Notes: generated by a model from the letters alone, not told the origin. A stretch of 64,000 bases of DNA from Cordilura impudica (GCA_963682025.1 OY821517.1:339881644-339945643); one strand, 5' to 3'; numbered from the stretch's first letter, positions 32,901 to 43,690 are shown. Translations and numbers: made by a program.

Positions 32901-34552
32901 CACTTGTGCTCACATAATTAAGTCATGGGTATGCAATGAAATGTTTTTGTAGTTTTTCTCTTAAACCTATTTCTTCCGATTCAAACCTTAATATTTTGTG
33001 GAACCCTGCTATGCTAGCAGTTGTTTACATTGATTGAAGCAAAACTAAAAATTTGGGAATTCCCCGAAAAATGTGGAAAACGTCAAAAAGGTCATATGCG
33101 CTGTGCTCACATAATTAAGTCACCACGAGTATCGTGAGCAAATTAGTGTTTCGGAGATTTTTTTTTGAGGTTTAAATAATAAATAAATTAAAAACAAAGA
33201 AATTAAAAACAAAAAACATCAGCTGAAACGCTATGGGTAAACAAAAAAATTCGAATTCGGCTGAACGGAAAATAATATGGGATTGTTTCCAAAGATACAA
33301 TAATATTGCAAAAGTAGTGGATATTTTGAACTTTCCTCGTGGTAAAATTACAAATTCCATTACGCATTACAAAAAATATTAAACTTTCGAAAATATTCCG
33401 CGCCAAAAACCGAGAAAAACGACTTCAAATGATGACAGACGCATTGCAAACCTGAGTAAAACTGATCCTTTTTTAACTTCGTCGCAAATCAGAGCCAAAA
33501 TGGAACCGGATTATGGCGTAAATGTTTCGTCGCAAAACATGAGACGACGTTTGCAAGAAAACAATTTGCATGGACGAATGGCCAGGAAGAAACCGTTGGT
33601 TTCCTTGAAGAACACTACGAAGCGGCTCCGATTTGCGACTGACCATCTTGCTAAAGGCCTACATTTTTGGAATTTAATTGTTTGGAGCGACGAATCCAAG
33701 TTTAATGTTTTTGGAAATGATGGTAGGCCATATGTGCGACGTCCTCCACTTAAGGAATTGGATCCAAAATACATCAAAAAAACTGTGAAACACGGTGGCT
33801 CATCAGTCATTGTGTGGGGTTGCTTTGCCGCATTCGGTGTGGGTCCTATAGTCAAGATTGACGGTATAATGAATGGGGAAATGTATAAGAATATACTGAA
33901 CGAAAATTTGGCCACCGAATAGGCTGACAATTTGCCGCTTGCGTAGATTTTCCAACACGACAATGACCCGAAGCATTGTTCGAAACTGGTTAAGTCGTGG
34001 TTGGCAACACAGTCCATCAAGCTTCTGGAATGGCCGCCGCAGAGTCCGGACTTAAACCCTATCGAGAACTTGTGGGGCATAATAAAACGAGCCATTGCAG
34101 CACGAAAACCGGCAAAAAAAGGATATGTTATGGAAAGTTATTCAAGAGGAGTGGCACAAAATCACTCCAGGCCAGTGCGCTTCTCTTGTAGACAGCATGC
34201 CAAAGCGATGCTCCACAGTATTGATGCAAAAGGGTTATCCTACTCAATATTGAGGTAAGCTAATGAAAAAATGGGACTCTAGACAAAATTTATTACTTAT
34301 TTCTACAATTTCAACCATTTTTTTTTTCAGATGACTTAATTATGTGAGCAGCTCTTTTTGGCTGATTTCCAAGTTTTTAATTTTTTTGAAAAGAACCAAA
34401 ATTTTGTAATTTTTAATTTCATTGTAAATTGATTGCTAACATATAAGAATAATAAAAAAAAAATTATATTAGAATTAAAAAAAAAGGGTTTACGTATTTT
34501 TGACAATAATGTCGAGTAGCATACTAGTGACTTAATTATGTGAGCACAAGTG
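32901..34552 (+). mobile_element. Complete Tc1-type transposon with IR/DR termini
   Basis: Outer inverted ends CACTTGTGCTCACATAATTA continue AGTCA (25 bp, perfect) at 32901-32925 and 34528-34552. Both are flanked by TA (32899-32900 and 34553-34554), the Tc1/mariner target duplication. A second copy of GTGCTCACATAATTAAGTCA lies ~200 bp inside on each side (33103-33122; inverted at 34332-34350). The ends thus have the inverted-repeat/direct-repeat architecture known from several Tc1 families. The transposase inside is inactivated. Inserted in the GGTACTTTTT array. Confidence 0.9.
33233..34253 (+). pseudogene. Tc1-type DD34E transposase pseudogene
   Basis: From ATG 33233 (MGKQKNSNSAERKIIWD) one frame runs through a paired-like DNA-binding half, VWSDESKFNVFG (first Asp), [33 protein letters not shown] (second Asp), and [19 protein letters not shown] (Glu). 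This is the DD34E signature of Tc1 proteins, and the length of about 340 codons is normal. The frame is broken by stops at 33380-33382, 33920-33922 and 33944-33946. A one-base frameshift in the A7 run near 34114 follows, after which [20 protein letters not shown] leads to a stop at 34251-34253. The perfect outer ends together with only a few lesions suggest a fairly recent death, or trans-mobilisation after inactivation. Confidence 0.9.
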
Positions 34553-35069
34553 TATGTTAAAAAGGGAACTTTTCTAAAAAAAAAGTACTTTTTTAAGAAA
34601 AGAGCACTTTTTTTTAGAAAAAGGGTACTTCTGTAAAAAATATTACATTATGAATAAAGGAAATTTTTTTAAATGACGGTACTTTTTTAAACGGGGTACT
34701 TTTTTAAAAAAATTTTTACTTATTTTTAATAAGGATACTTTACTGAAAAGGGGACTTTTAAAATAAAGGTACTTTTTAAAAAAATGGGTAATTATTAATA
34801 AAAAAAAATTACTTTTTTATATAAAAAGTACTCTTCTCAAAAAAGCCTACTTGTATTAAAATGGTACTTTTCTTACAAAGGACACTTTTTTAAAAAATGT
34901 ACTCTTTTTAAATATTACTTTTTTAAAAAATAGTAAGAAAAAACTATTTTTTAATATATGGATACTTTTTCCAAAGGCGTACTTTTTTAAAAAAGTGTAC
35001 TTTTTAAAATAAGGGTACTTTTTTTAAAAAAAGGTATTTTTTAAAAAAGGGTTCTTAAGAAAAGGGAAG

Positions 35070-35466
35070 TTATTATTTTTAATTATTCGTTTTTCATTTT
35101 ATTTTTTTATTTTTCATTTTTTATTTTTCATTTTTATTTTTAATTTTTCATTTTTCATTTTTAATTTTTCTTTTTTCATTTTTTATTTTTCATTTTTCAT
35201 TTTTTATTTTTAATTTTTTAATTTTCATTTTTTATTTTTAATTTTTTATTTTGCACTTTCTGTTTTTTATTTTTCATTTTTATTTTTAATTTTTCATTTT
35301 TCATTTTTCTATTTTCTTTTTTCATTTTTTATTTTTCATTTTTTATTTTTAATTTTTCAATTTTCATTTTTTAATTTTCATTTTTTATTTTTCACTTTCT
35401 GTTTTTTATTTTTAATTATTTATTTTTAATTTTTTTTTTTAATTTTTAATTTTTCATTTTCCATTT
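35070..35466. repeat. TTTTTCATTTTT-type low-complexity array (second locus)
   Basis: Degenerate T-rich units of the same kind as 7089-7455, again directly abutting TTTTCAAACAGGTTA. Confidence 0.7.
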
Positions 35467-35622
35467 TCAAACAGGTTAATATATGTATATCATAATTTTT
35501 TCATCAATACAATCATAAGTCACATCGATTTTGTTTACGGCTCACATGTTACGCTATTTTTGTGATTGTGTTGGTAAATAGAAATTTACCCCCCTGCGCG
35601 TTTAGATGTTTACACATCAAAA
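35467..35622 (-). repeat. Dispersed element, end B half (second copy)
   Basis: Matches 7456-7610 in the same orientation: CAATACAATCATAAGTCACA, GGCTCACATGTTACGCT, CCCCCCTGCGCGTTTAGATG and TTTACACATCAAAAA. The other end of the element is not found nearby. Confidence 0.55.
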
Positions 35623-37060
35623 ATTGCTTATTATCCTTGGATAGATTGAAAATAAAGAAATATTAATAAAAAAAAAGCAAGAACAAAAGTTCAATAACCA
35701 AAGTAATAAACACACAAATAACTAAAATGAACCCATTTGCTTACAATGAACCACCTCAGAACTATTAAAATTTTAAATGTTCTTACTTTATATACAAAGT
35801 AATCCGATTAAAGTTTAAATAGTTTAAATTCTAATCTCTCATTATTTACAACAACAAATCATTACATTTACTGAAACATTGTTATTAATATTGCAGTTGT
35901 TACAAAATGTTGCAGCGTTAACATGAACACAAGAAATAACTTGAAGACGTCATACTGTGCATCATCATAAATAATCTTAAAAGTCAATCACTGCAGATGA
36001 GTGATATAAATAGTCAAACAAAAGTATGTTCGCGCTGTTATTTTGTTGATGTTTTCATTTTTGTATAGGAACATTCAATTACAATGCCAAACGTCTCCCC
36101 TAAATTATTACAGTATCAATCCTTACATATGAATAATATTTACATTGAATATTTTATTCACTTGCCCTGGAAATTCATAAAAGAGCAGCTTTTTCAAATT
36201 CCATGGAAAATATCCTACGGTTTTAATTAATTATTATTTATAAAGAAGAACATTTTGTAAAGAGAAATTATATACTTGATTTTCTAGGTAAAAAATATCA
36301 GAAATAAATTAAAAAGGAATTTTTTTTATAATAATTAATTCTGTGAAAGAATTTTAAAAAGAAAAACAGGAACGTTGAATCTGAAGATTTTTATATAGAA
36401 TATTTCTGTTTATTTTTTTTTCTCTTTAATTGACAATTTATTTTCTACCGACCTTCTTTTTTATTTATATTAAGAATAGAAATTGCTTTTCCTCATGGCA
36501 TTTTAAACATGAATTGTAAATTTAATACTCACGTCATCTCTGTGTATAAGCGAGTTAAAGTTCCACATACTCATGCGAGTACATTCATTATTCAATATTC
36601 CCTCCAGAGATTTAGATGTTCAAACCAATTGTTCATTAACGCAACCTTCTTCGAAGCATAAAATGTCAATAAATTAGAGATTGAGAACACAGTTTAATTG
36701 ATGTTCACACTTAAAGATATCAAGTTATAAATTTACAAAGTTATAATTTTGATTGGTTAAGTTCTACATTATAAGGATTTTTTTTATTGTAATTTTTTCA
36801 TAACAATTAGTTTAATGTGATTAACTATTAGGATTTATTCTTTGTAGACAATGAATACTACAGTGTATAAGAATCGGAAAAAACTGATAAACCCCTATAA
36901 AAATTACAACAATTGTTTCAACCAAACTTATTAAAAAAATCAAAAATAATTCATTAGCAGTTATAAAAAAATAAAAATATAATAATAAAAAATAAAATAA
37001 AAGATAATAATATAGAAAACAGAGAAATTTTATATGTTGTTTATGACTTAATTTCGTTTT
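35623..37060. other. Unique-looking AT-rich sequence, no gene
   Basis: No protein-like frame. The minus-strand frame at 36821-37309 is Phe/Leu/Tyr-rich and ends in low-complexity AT; I treat it as chance. No repeats are recognised. Confidence 0.45.
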
Positions 37061-37390
37061 TTTTCGATCGCGAGTGGATAATGTTTTAATTTTTATATAT
37101 ACACGTTGAATAACATGTTCTGTTTTTTTTTTAGCAGTACACGTGCAAGAAAACGAACTTGAAATAAAGCTACACTCGAATCTGTGTGGTTTATGTGTGT
37201 TCGAAACAAAAAATACGTGATAGAAAAATGTTCGTGTAGATAACGAAATATTAAAACGAAACACAGTCATGATTGTGCTTGGCACCGTACAAAATTTAGA
37301 AACACACATAATTGATATGAAAATAAAAATATGTGCTGGCTGCTTAAGAACAGAACATTGTGTGTTTCATGTGTGTATTTTCTGAACCTT
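37061..37390. repeat. Dispersed ~330-bp repeat (copy 1)
   Basis: GATCGCGAGTGGATAATGTT, AGCAGTACACGTGCAAGAAA, CTGTGTGGTTTATGTGTGTT and AACACACATAATTGATAT recur at 63112-63455 at high similarity. No inverted ends or coding sequence were identified, so the type is unknown. Confidence 0.6.
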
Positions 37391-37830
37391 GTTAAGAACT
37401 GAATGTTGTTTTGAAGGTTATTTGGGGCGTGGAATCCAAATCTAACAGCTCGACTTTTCGAGATATACTGTTCACTCCAAAATTAAGGCACTTCAACTAC
37501 ATATATTGGAATAACTTGAAAACGGTTCACCAAAAAACAATATTATATTTGGTTTTAAATTTTCCCAGTAGTTTCAGAAATATCGTTGAAGTTTTAAAAA
37601 AAAAATTTTTTTTAATTAGTCAAAAATACGATTAGTACCTGTAACTTAAAAATGCGAGCTTGTGGCAAAAAATGAAGATTAGATTTGAAATCAGCGTCCT
37701 CAAATTAGAAAAAATTGCAATAAATTTCCACTCAACACCAAAAAAGTTCAATTTTGTTCTCTTGTATAATCAATTTTTCGTACGAAGTTTGTATTGTAGT
37801 ATTAAAAAAAATTTATTTTATTTCATATAT
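37391..37830. other. AT-rich sequence, nothing recognised
   Basis: No gene or repeat was identified in this stretch. Confidence 0.45.
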
Positions 37831-37834
37831 TTTT

Positions 37835-38140
37835 GATGTGTAAACATCTATGCGCTCAGGGGGGTAAAAATTTATTTCACAATACAATCACAAAAACAGC
37901 GTAAGGGAAAATCGGTGTGAGGTATATGTAGGTGAATTGGTGTAAAGATTATGATTAAAATTTATTTAGCTGGTTCAACAACCAACAGAAAGCGCCATGA
38001 ATGTATAGCAAACAACTGTAACCAGCAAGTATAACAACCATAGCAGTTTCTTGTTATACATAGATGGCGCTTACTGTTTGATTTTAATTCATGTGTAAAT
38101 AGATGTTTACACATCTCCCCTGTGATCGGACTCACATAGT
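37835..38140 (+). mobile_element. Dispersed ~300-bp MITE-like element (complete copy)
   Basis: GATGTGTAAACATCTA at 37835-37850 is perfectly inverted at 38100-38115. Beyond it, CCCCTGTGATCGGACTC is shared with the copy at 4976-5030. An internal 21-bp inverted pair (AGCGCCATGAATGTATAGCAA at 37991-38011 against 38051-38071, two mismatches) could form a strong hairpin. Segments of this element are what flank the heptamer satellite at 5-7.6 kb. Confidence 0.55.
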
Positions 38141-38194
38141 TCTTATTTTTTTTTTTATTTCCATGCTTGCTGATAAGCATATTTTTTTGTTTTT

Positions 38195-38345
38195 TTATTC
38201 GGTGCAAAAATTATCAAATTAATCGGCATTCCTACTCTGTAGCAAGCTACATACTCATACCAGTAAGTAGCTGTCCATGAGAAAAATATGGATTTTTCAA
38301 ATTAAATCCAGCTACACTTAGCGATTGGCCTTGCATTTAGAATAT
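38195..38345 (-). pseudogene. Helitron helicase C-terminal relic (copy 1)
   Basis: On the minus strand the sequence translates as MQGQSLSVAGFNLKNPYFS, then HGQL, a 14-bp disruption, then YVACYRVGMPINLIIFAPN. This is the end of a PIF1-type helicase as found in Helitron Rep-helicases: the QGQSL block, then the HGQLYVACSRVG arginine-finger block. It is too short and too broken to function. A related relic lies at 42545-42665. Confidence 0.75.
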
Positions 38346-38600
38346 CATTTGCTCATTTTTTTTTTTTAGCGATTTTTCATTTAGCCGATTTTTGATTTTG
38401 CATATTTTTGATTTTGCCGATTTTTGGTCTTGACGATTTTTCTTTTTAAAGATTTTTGATTTGGTTTGGGGATTTTAATTTTTTGCGATTTTCGGTTTTA
38501 GCGATTTTTGATTTGAGCGATTTTAGTTCTTTGCGATTTTCGGTTTTGGCAATTTTTATTTCGGAAATTTTTGAGTTCGGCGATTTTAATCTGAAAACTT
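38346..38600. repeat. GCGATTTTTGATTTTG minisatellite (copy 1)
   Basis: Units like GCGATTTTTGATTTT(G/T)G recur about a dozen times with variation. The same array sits next to the second helicase relic at 42660-42895, so array and relic were duplicated or spread together. Confidence 0.75.
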
Positions 38601-38667
38601 GTTTATCTTCACTAATTTTTTAATAAATAACATTTTCGGCGTCATTATCTGGGGGCGAGATATTCCA

Positions 38668-38763
38668 AGTCAGGGTGAAAGTACTAGGGTAGTATAGGAA
38701 AACATCCAAAGGCTTTGTCATTCTCAGGCTAAGCTTTTTCTATAACCTTTTATATTTTTTGAA

Positions 38764-38825
<62 letters not shown>

Positions 38826-39105
38826 TATTAGTAGAGTAGAAGAGATGTAAACGTATGAGTGATATTTTAAATACTTTATCAAACATACATCCGAATTTAT
38901 TATTCCGCTTTTTTGCATATATATATATATATATTAATGAATGAAATAGGAATTCGTCGAGTGTTCTTGAGTTATAGCTGAAAAACTAAGCAAACGAACA
39001 TCAAGATATGAAAAAAATAAAATGTCATAAATAAGAAAGTTTGGCCTGAATACGGCAAACCCTTTGGAGCTTTTACTATACTGGCCTAGTACTTTTACCC
39101 TGACT
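38668..39105. mobile_element. MITE with ~50-bp inverted ends (AGTCAGGGTRAAAGTACTAGG)
   Basis: AGTCAGGGTGAAAGTACTAG at 38668 pairs inverted with CTAGTACTTTTACCCTGACT ending at 39105, and the similarity continues inward for about 50 bp (ATCCAAAGGCTTTG against its mirror). The interior holds an ATT microsatellite (38766-38824) and (AT)n (38917-38934). No target duplication is evident and there is no coding sequence. Confidence 0.65.
38766..38824. repeat. (ATT)n microsatellite
   Basis: About 19 perfect ATT units. It reads as a poly-Asn frame on the minus strand, which is an artefact. Confidence 0.95.
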
Positions 39106-39172
39106 CACTCAAATATGCGTTTTGCACAATTTTCACTGAACAATGGGGAAAACCAGGTGACTTTAATTTATA

Positions 39173-39604
39173 CTAGCAGATCCCAGCCCTTGAAATTCGA
39201 GTGCAAATTTTAGGAAATTTTATTTTTTCATTTAATAAAGACTAAAGGTATGTTATCAATTTTAGCCAATTCACAATTGAACACTTTTTAAAAATTGGTT
39301 TATATCCAAAATTATTTTTCAATTCAAAACAATTATTATTGTGAAATAAGAAAACAAACTATTTTTTTTTTTTGCAATCAAATTGACAAATTTAGTAAAC
39401 ACATACATAGCATTGTATAATTTTATGTATGTGTTAATAGCAACTTTAAATGCATTTTACTGCAAAAATTTAAAAATCTGTGTATCTAGTGGCCACCAAA
39501 AAATAAATACCTTTCAAATAAGATATGTTTGGTCCAAATCTGTAGAAAACTATGGAAAAATCATCGGTCACAATAAATGGCCTTACCTATTAATATTATA
39601 TATA
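39173..39604 (-). mobile_element. Short non-autonomous Helitron (copy B)
   Basis: Related along its length to 3477-3838. It has CTAG at 39173-39176 and a partly decayed terminal hairpin (CCCTTGAAATTCGAGTGC). The interior GTATAATTTTATGTATGTGTTA is shared, and the other end is CCTATTAATATTATA. No coding sequence. Confidence 0.6.
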
Positions 39605-39937
39605 TAAGTCCATTATGCCATACAATATAAAATACTTTTGCTACATCTTAAAGTACAATAGCAGTTGACTTTTTGTCAACGAATTCACTCTTGGCAAATT
39701 TTGCAATTGTTCTTAATTATTGTGCTGTCTTGCGAAATGGGCGAAAAACAAACAGTTCTTTGGTAATCACGTTAATTTCGATTATAAAGTAATGTAATTT
39801 TTCCTTAACAATTTTGTCATATTAAATGATAAAATAATGAAGTTTCAGGTCAATACAAAGTTTTGAAAATTTGCTTTTTTTATTCAACAATAGTATGCCC
39901 TGTCTTGCTTCGCTACGATTTACCGAGACTTATAGAC
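39605..39937. other. AT-rich spacer, nothing recognised
   Basis: No gene or repeat was identified. Confidence 0.45.
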
Positions 39938-40568
39938 TAGGGTGGTCCTTCATTATATGGAGAAAAGAAAGTGTTTAAACTCTCGGTCGCGCCCCTAAAA
40001 ATATGTGAATAGCAAAAAAACTGAGAAATACAAAGTTTTGGGCCAATCAAAAAACATTTAGAGGTGGCTCAACGTGACTGAAAATTTCAAGTGTGTTTTA
40101 TATGGGGAAAATATGACTTTCTTCAGATTTTACGAAAATTTCGTTCTATAGTTTAATCTTTCCGACAAATTGTTACATAATTAGGGAACGGTGTTAAATT
40201 ATCTTTGCAGAAAGCTAAAAAACTTCAAAATCGAATAAAAACTCGCCAAGGAAAACAAATGCCCCAGACCAATTTTGTGCCAAAAAAAATTGATCATGAA
40301 ATTTGAAGGCATATTTTTCAACTCTAAGAAATTAATTAAAGCCAACATTTTGTTTTAGTCTCTATACATGTAGGTACTCAGATATGAAGTATTGTTTTAG
40401 TACCACCTTGTTAACCTATTAAACATTGAGACCGAAAATGGAAAATTTTTTTGGTACAATTTTGAAAACTCCTTTTTCAAGTTTTGAAAAATTTTCTTAA
40501 ACAAAATGTAAAAAAATTTATCTAGCTCTTTAAGGTCTTGTTGAATGCATGCTAGAGATTAACATTAA

Positions 40569-40997
40569 CCCATTATTTGCCAAGGCCAGCTGGGGATTTT
40601 AAGATATTTTTAAATAAAAATTACGGAAAACGAGTTTTTCTATTAAATTCGGTGAAACCACTATTTCGAATTTAAGAAAAATAATTCGGCTTTTTTTTAT
40701 TTATTTAAGGCTTCAGTGCTCCTGGGCTCAAAATAATCCATTGTGATATATCTTTAATGCAATTATCTGCTTATTGCTCGCGAATATAAATTGAAACAAC
40801 TTTTAACCAATTTTGCTAAAAATTATTTTATGTATAAAAACTATCTATATTTTTTTAAATAAAATAAGAAGACCCACAAATGAGCCAAAGCTAATAAAAG
40901 ACAAATTAAATTATTCAAATTATTCAATTTATTCGTTTTCGGTAATTTTTATTTAAAAATATTTTAAAATTCAAAGCTGGCCTTGGCAAATAACGGA
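40569..40997. mobile_element. piggyBac-like MITE with TTAA target duplication, nested
   Basis: CCCATTATTTGCCAAGGCCA at 40569 is mirrored by CTGGCCTTGGCAAATAACGG ending at 40997, and the inverted similarity extends ~80 bp inward. It is flanked exactly by TTAA at 40565-40568 and 40998-41001. TTAA duplications with CCC-starting ends are the piggyBac signature. Non-coding, 429 bp, nested inside the GGGTGG element. Confidence 0.7.
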
Positions 40998-41153
40998 TTA
41001 ACGTTCTCGGATTTAACTCAAATTTTAGGAGCGGAAGTGCTACACATTTAGTTATTATATTTTAGGCGTCGCATCTAAAAATTCAATAGCACTTGCAAAA
41101 TATTTGCATTTTTGAATAAATTGTTTTTTATAGCTTGGGGTTATATGTGGCCC

Positions 41154-41706
41154 CAATTCCAAAAGGTTAATGGGGTCATAATATTTTTTCCGAAAGCCTA
41201 GGCTATTAAGATAAAATATAATATTTAAAAGTAGAAAAGTGATGAATTTTTAATACAAAGTATTTAGAAATAATACATTTACAGAATATTTTACAAAAAT
41301 TCCATTTTTCTCGAAATCCGCAAAAATAAAATATTTGTCAAAAAAATTCTAACACAGGGATTTACCTAAAAATTCAAACAGTTAATCTGCAACATGTATT
41401 TAATAAAACCTTAAAGTGATAGATTCATTTCAATTCCAAAAGTTTAATGGGGTCATTTTATTTTTCCGAAAGCCTAGGCTATTAAGATAAAATATAATAT
41501 TTAAAAGTAGAAAAGTGATGAATTTTTAATACAAAGTATTTAGAAATAATACATTTACAGAATATTTTACAAAAATCCCATTTTTCTCGAAATCCGCAAA
41601 AATTAAATATTTGTCAAAAAAATTCTAACACAGGGATTTACCTAAAAATTCAAACAGTTAATCTGCAACATGTATTAAATAAAACCTTAAAGTGATAGAT
41701 TCATTG
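41154..41706. repeat. ~277-bp tandem duplication
   Basis: 41154-41430 and 41431-41706 are near-identical direct copies. Shared landmarks are CAATTCCAAAAG, GAAAGCCTAGGCTATTAAGA, GGGATTTACCTAAAAATTC and AAGTGATAGATTCATT. Only a handful of differences are visible, so the duplication is recent compared with the inverted arms around it. Confidence 0.9.
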
Positions 41707-42287
41707 TTTTAATTTTGTTTAAGAAAATTTTTTTAAACTTGAAAAAGGAGTTTTAAAAATTTTATCAAAAAAATTTCCAAATTTTCGGTCTCAATGCGCA
41801 ATAGGTTAACAACGTGGTAATAAAACAATACTTCATGTTTGAGTACTTGTAAGTATAGAGACCAAAAAAGAATGATGGCTTTAATCAATTTCTTGAAGTT
41901 GAAAAAAATGCCATCAAATTTCATGACCTAGTTTTTTTTTTGCACAAAAGTGGTCTGGGGCATTTGCTATTTCTTGGCGAGGTTTTATTCGATTTTGAAG
42001 TTTTATAGCCTTTTGAAGGGACAATTTAATACTGATCCTGAATTATATAACAGCTTGTCCGAAAAATTAAACTATAGAACGAAATTTTCGTAATATCTGA
42101 AAAAAGTCATATTTTCCCCATATAAACACAGTTGAAATTTTCAATCGCTTTGCGCCACGACTAAACGTTTTTTGATTGGCCCAAAACTTTATATTTCTCA
42201 GTTTTTTTGCTATTCGCATATTTCTATGGGGTGAGACCGACAGTTTGAACACTTTTTTTTCCCTCCATATAACGAAGGGACACCCTA

Positions 42288-42437
42288 ATAAACACACTTT
42301 AAATTTTCAATCGCGTTGAGCCACCTCTAAATGTTTTTTTGAAAAACTTTGTATTTCTCACTTTTTTTGCTATTCGAATATTTCTAGGGGGTGCGACCGA
42401 GAGTTTGAACATTTTTTTTTTTATTAAGGGGCCACCC
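42288..42437. repeat. Extra partial copy of the GGGTGG element terminus
   Basis: TTTTCAATCGCGTTGAGCCA to AAGGGGCCACCC repeats the last ~150 bp of the element (42120-42285) in the same orientation, and again abuts TA. It could be the remains of an adjacent insertion. Confidence 0.6.
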
Positions 42438-42544
42438 TATTATTGACATGTATGTTTTCGTAATCAATATCTCCAGTGTAGTTTGTATTCTGCAATTAAA
42501 ACAGTTTGGTTTTTTTTATATTTTTCAATATTTTTTATTTTTTC

Positions 42545-42665
42545 ATTCGGTGCAAAAATTATCAAACTTTTCGATGTTCCTACCCTGGGGCAAGCTACAT
42601 ATAACTGCTCGTGAGCAAATTAAATCCGGTAATACTTAACGATTGGCCTTGAACTTAGAATATCA
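42545..42665 (-). pseudogene. Helitron helicase C-terminal relic (copy 2)
   Basis: The minus-strand translation gives VQGQSLSITGFNL and, in another frame, AHEQLYVACPRVGTSKSLIIF followed by APNEK. These are the last conserved blocks of a Helitron PIF1-like helicase. It shares order and neighbours with 38195-38345. Confidence 0.75.
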
Positions 42666-42895
42666 TTAAGCAATTTTTTATTTGAGCGATTTTTGATTTT
42701 GGCGATTTTTGTTTTAGGCGATTTTTCGTTTTGAAGATTTTTCTTTTTAAAGATTTTTTGTTATGAGTGATTTTTGATTTTGGCGATTTTAATTTTTGGC
42801 GGTTTTTGATTTTGAAAATTTTTGATTCTGGTGACTTAGGTTTTTCGTAATTTTCAGATTTGGCGATTTTTTTAATTTAGCAATTCAGCCCATAT
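42660..42895. repeat. GCGATTTTTGATTTTG minisatellite (copy 2)
   Basis: GCGATTTTTGATTTTGGCGA-like units with variants (GCGATTTTTGTTTTA, GCGATTTTAATTTTTG). It parallels 38346-38600. Confidence 0.75.
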
Positions 42896-43099
42896 TTTTA
42901 CGACTACCCAAATTGGTCATTAATGTACTTGGAAAAAGTGTCAAGACTGTCGTTTTCATAGTAGTTTACACATTTTTTTTTTGTTGTATGGGGGTGCGAC
43001 GTCCATTGGTGCAATACCGCCATTTTTTGTCCGAGTACTCGTACTTATATCTGATGGACTCGTACATAGGGTCAAGGCTTTCTCCTTTTTGTAGTACTC

Positions 43100-43505
43100 C
43101 AGTTATATGATACAATATATATACTTTCTGTGGGCGGTGCCACGCCCACTGCTCCGATCACGCCCAATTTTTGTTCACCTAATCAAACGAATAACATATG
43201 GGACGGGCCACGCCCACTTATACGCTCCTGCCCATTGCGGCGTGGCTACTAACATTACTGTCAGGTGACCTCATGCAAATTTGGAAAACTCTCCCTATTA
43301 TATTACTCAATAATATGATATTAAAAATTCAATGTGTATGGGAGGTGGCACGCCCACTAAAAATATTAATAAAATTTATAGCCTATAGTTCCTTTCAGAT
43401 ACACAGTAAGATTCTGTAAATATTTCAGGAAAATTGCTCCCATGCTTTAGCCTCCTATAAGCTACAAACACACAAACATATATACTTTAACTTTTATATT
43501 TATAG
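43100..43505 (-). mobile_element. Helitron-like fragment with GTGGGCGTGGC motifs
   Basis: On the minus strand it starts TATAAATATAAAAGTTAAAG and continues TTTGTGTGTTTGTAGCTTAT, then AGGAGGC. This resembles the starts of the Helitrons at 47150 and 47787 (TATAGGAGRCCAAAC). Three CCACGCCCAC words (43140, 43208, 43349) match motifs in those elements. The far end is not found. Confidence 0.4.
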
Positions 43506-43690
43506 CAGATATTTTAAATTATTTTTTATTTTTTTATTTAATGTCTTATTTTATAATTAATAAATAATAAATAAAATCCTTTTTAGTATTTTTGAAATAG
43601 TTTACCCCAATAAATGATTGCGGCAATCAATAAATTAAATTTAAATTCCAAAGTGTCAACTAAATTAGGCAATTCGTCGAATCGAATGTA

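Larger units (their letters stand above)
27985..35070. repeat. GGTACTTTTTTAAAAAA minisatellite (block 2), heavily interrupted
   Basis: Degenerate units such as GGGTACTTTTTAAAAAA, GTGTACTTTTT and ACGGTACTTTTT recur at 27985-28110, 29763-30550, 32650-32890 and 34560-35065. They share the GGTACTTTTTTAA core of 16.3-20.1 kb. The intervals are filled by inserted elements (28154-29762, 30558-32651, 32901-34552), so this was once a contiguous array of about 1.9 kb. Confidence 0.75.
39940..42285. mobile_element. Long-inverted-repeat DNA element (GGGTGG ends, TA target), non-coding
   Basis: The left arm 39940 to about 40510 is mirrored by the right arm about 41708-42285. Shared words are GCCCAAAACTT/AAGTTTTGGGC, GGTTAAC, TGCCCCAGACC/GGTCTGGGGCA and ACTATAGAACGAAATTTTCG. 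The outer ends are GGGTGGTCCTTC and GAAGGGACACCC, both next to TA. The centre holds a piggyBac-like MITE and a tandem duplication. A second partial right end follows at 42288-42437. No transposase gene; the superfamily is uncertain. Confidence 0.7.

Noticed and set aside
33511..34095. A 194-codon minus-strand frame
   Set aside because: Antisense shadow of the Tc1 transposase coding strand.
36821..37309. A 162-codon minus-strand frame
   Set aside because: Hydrophobic Phe/Leu/Tyr-rich composition from AT-rich DNA, no motif, and part overlaps a dispersed repeat.
38724..38918. A poly-Asn protein frame
   Set aside because: Reading of the (ATT)n microsatellite.
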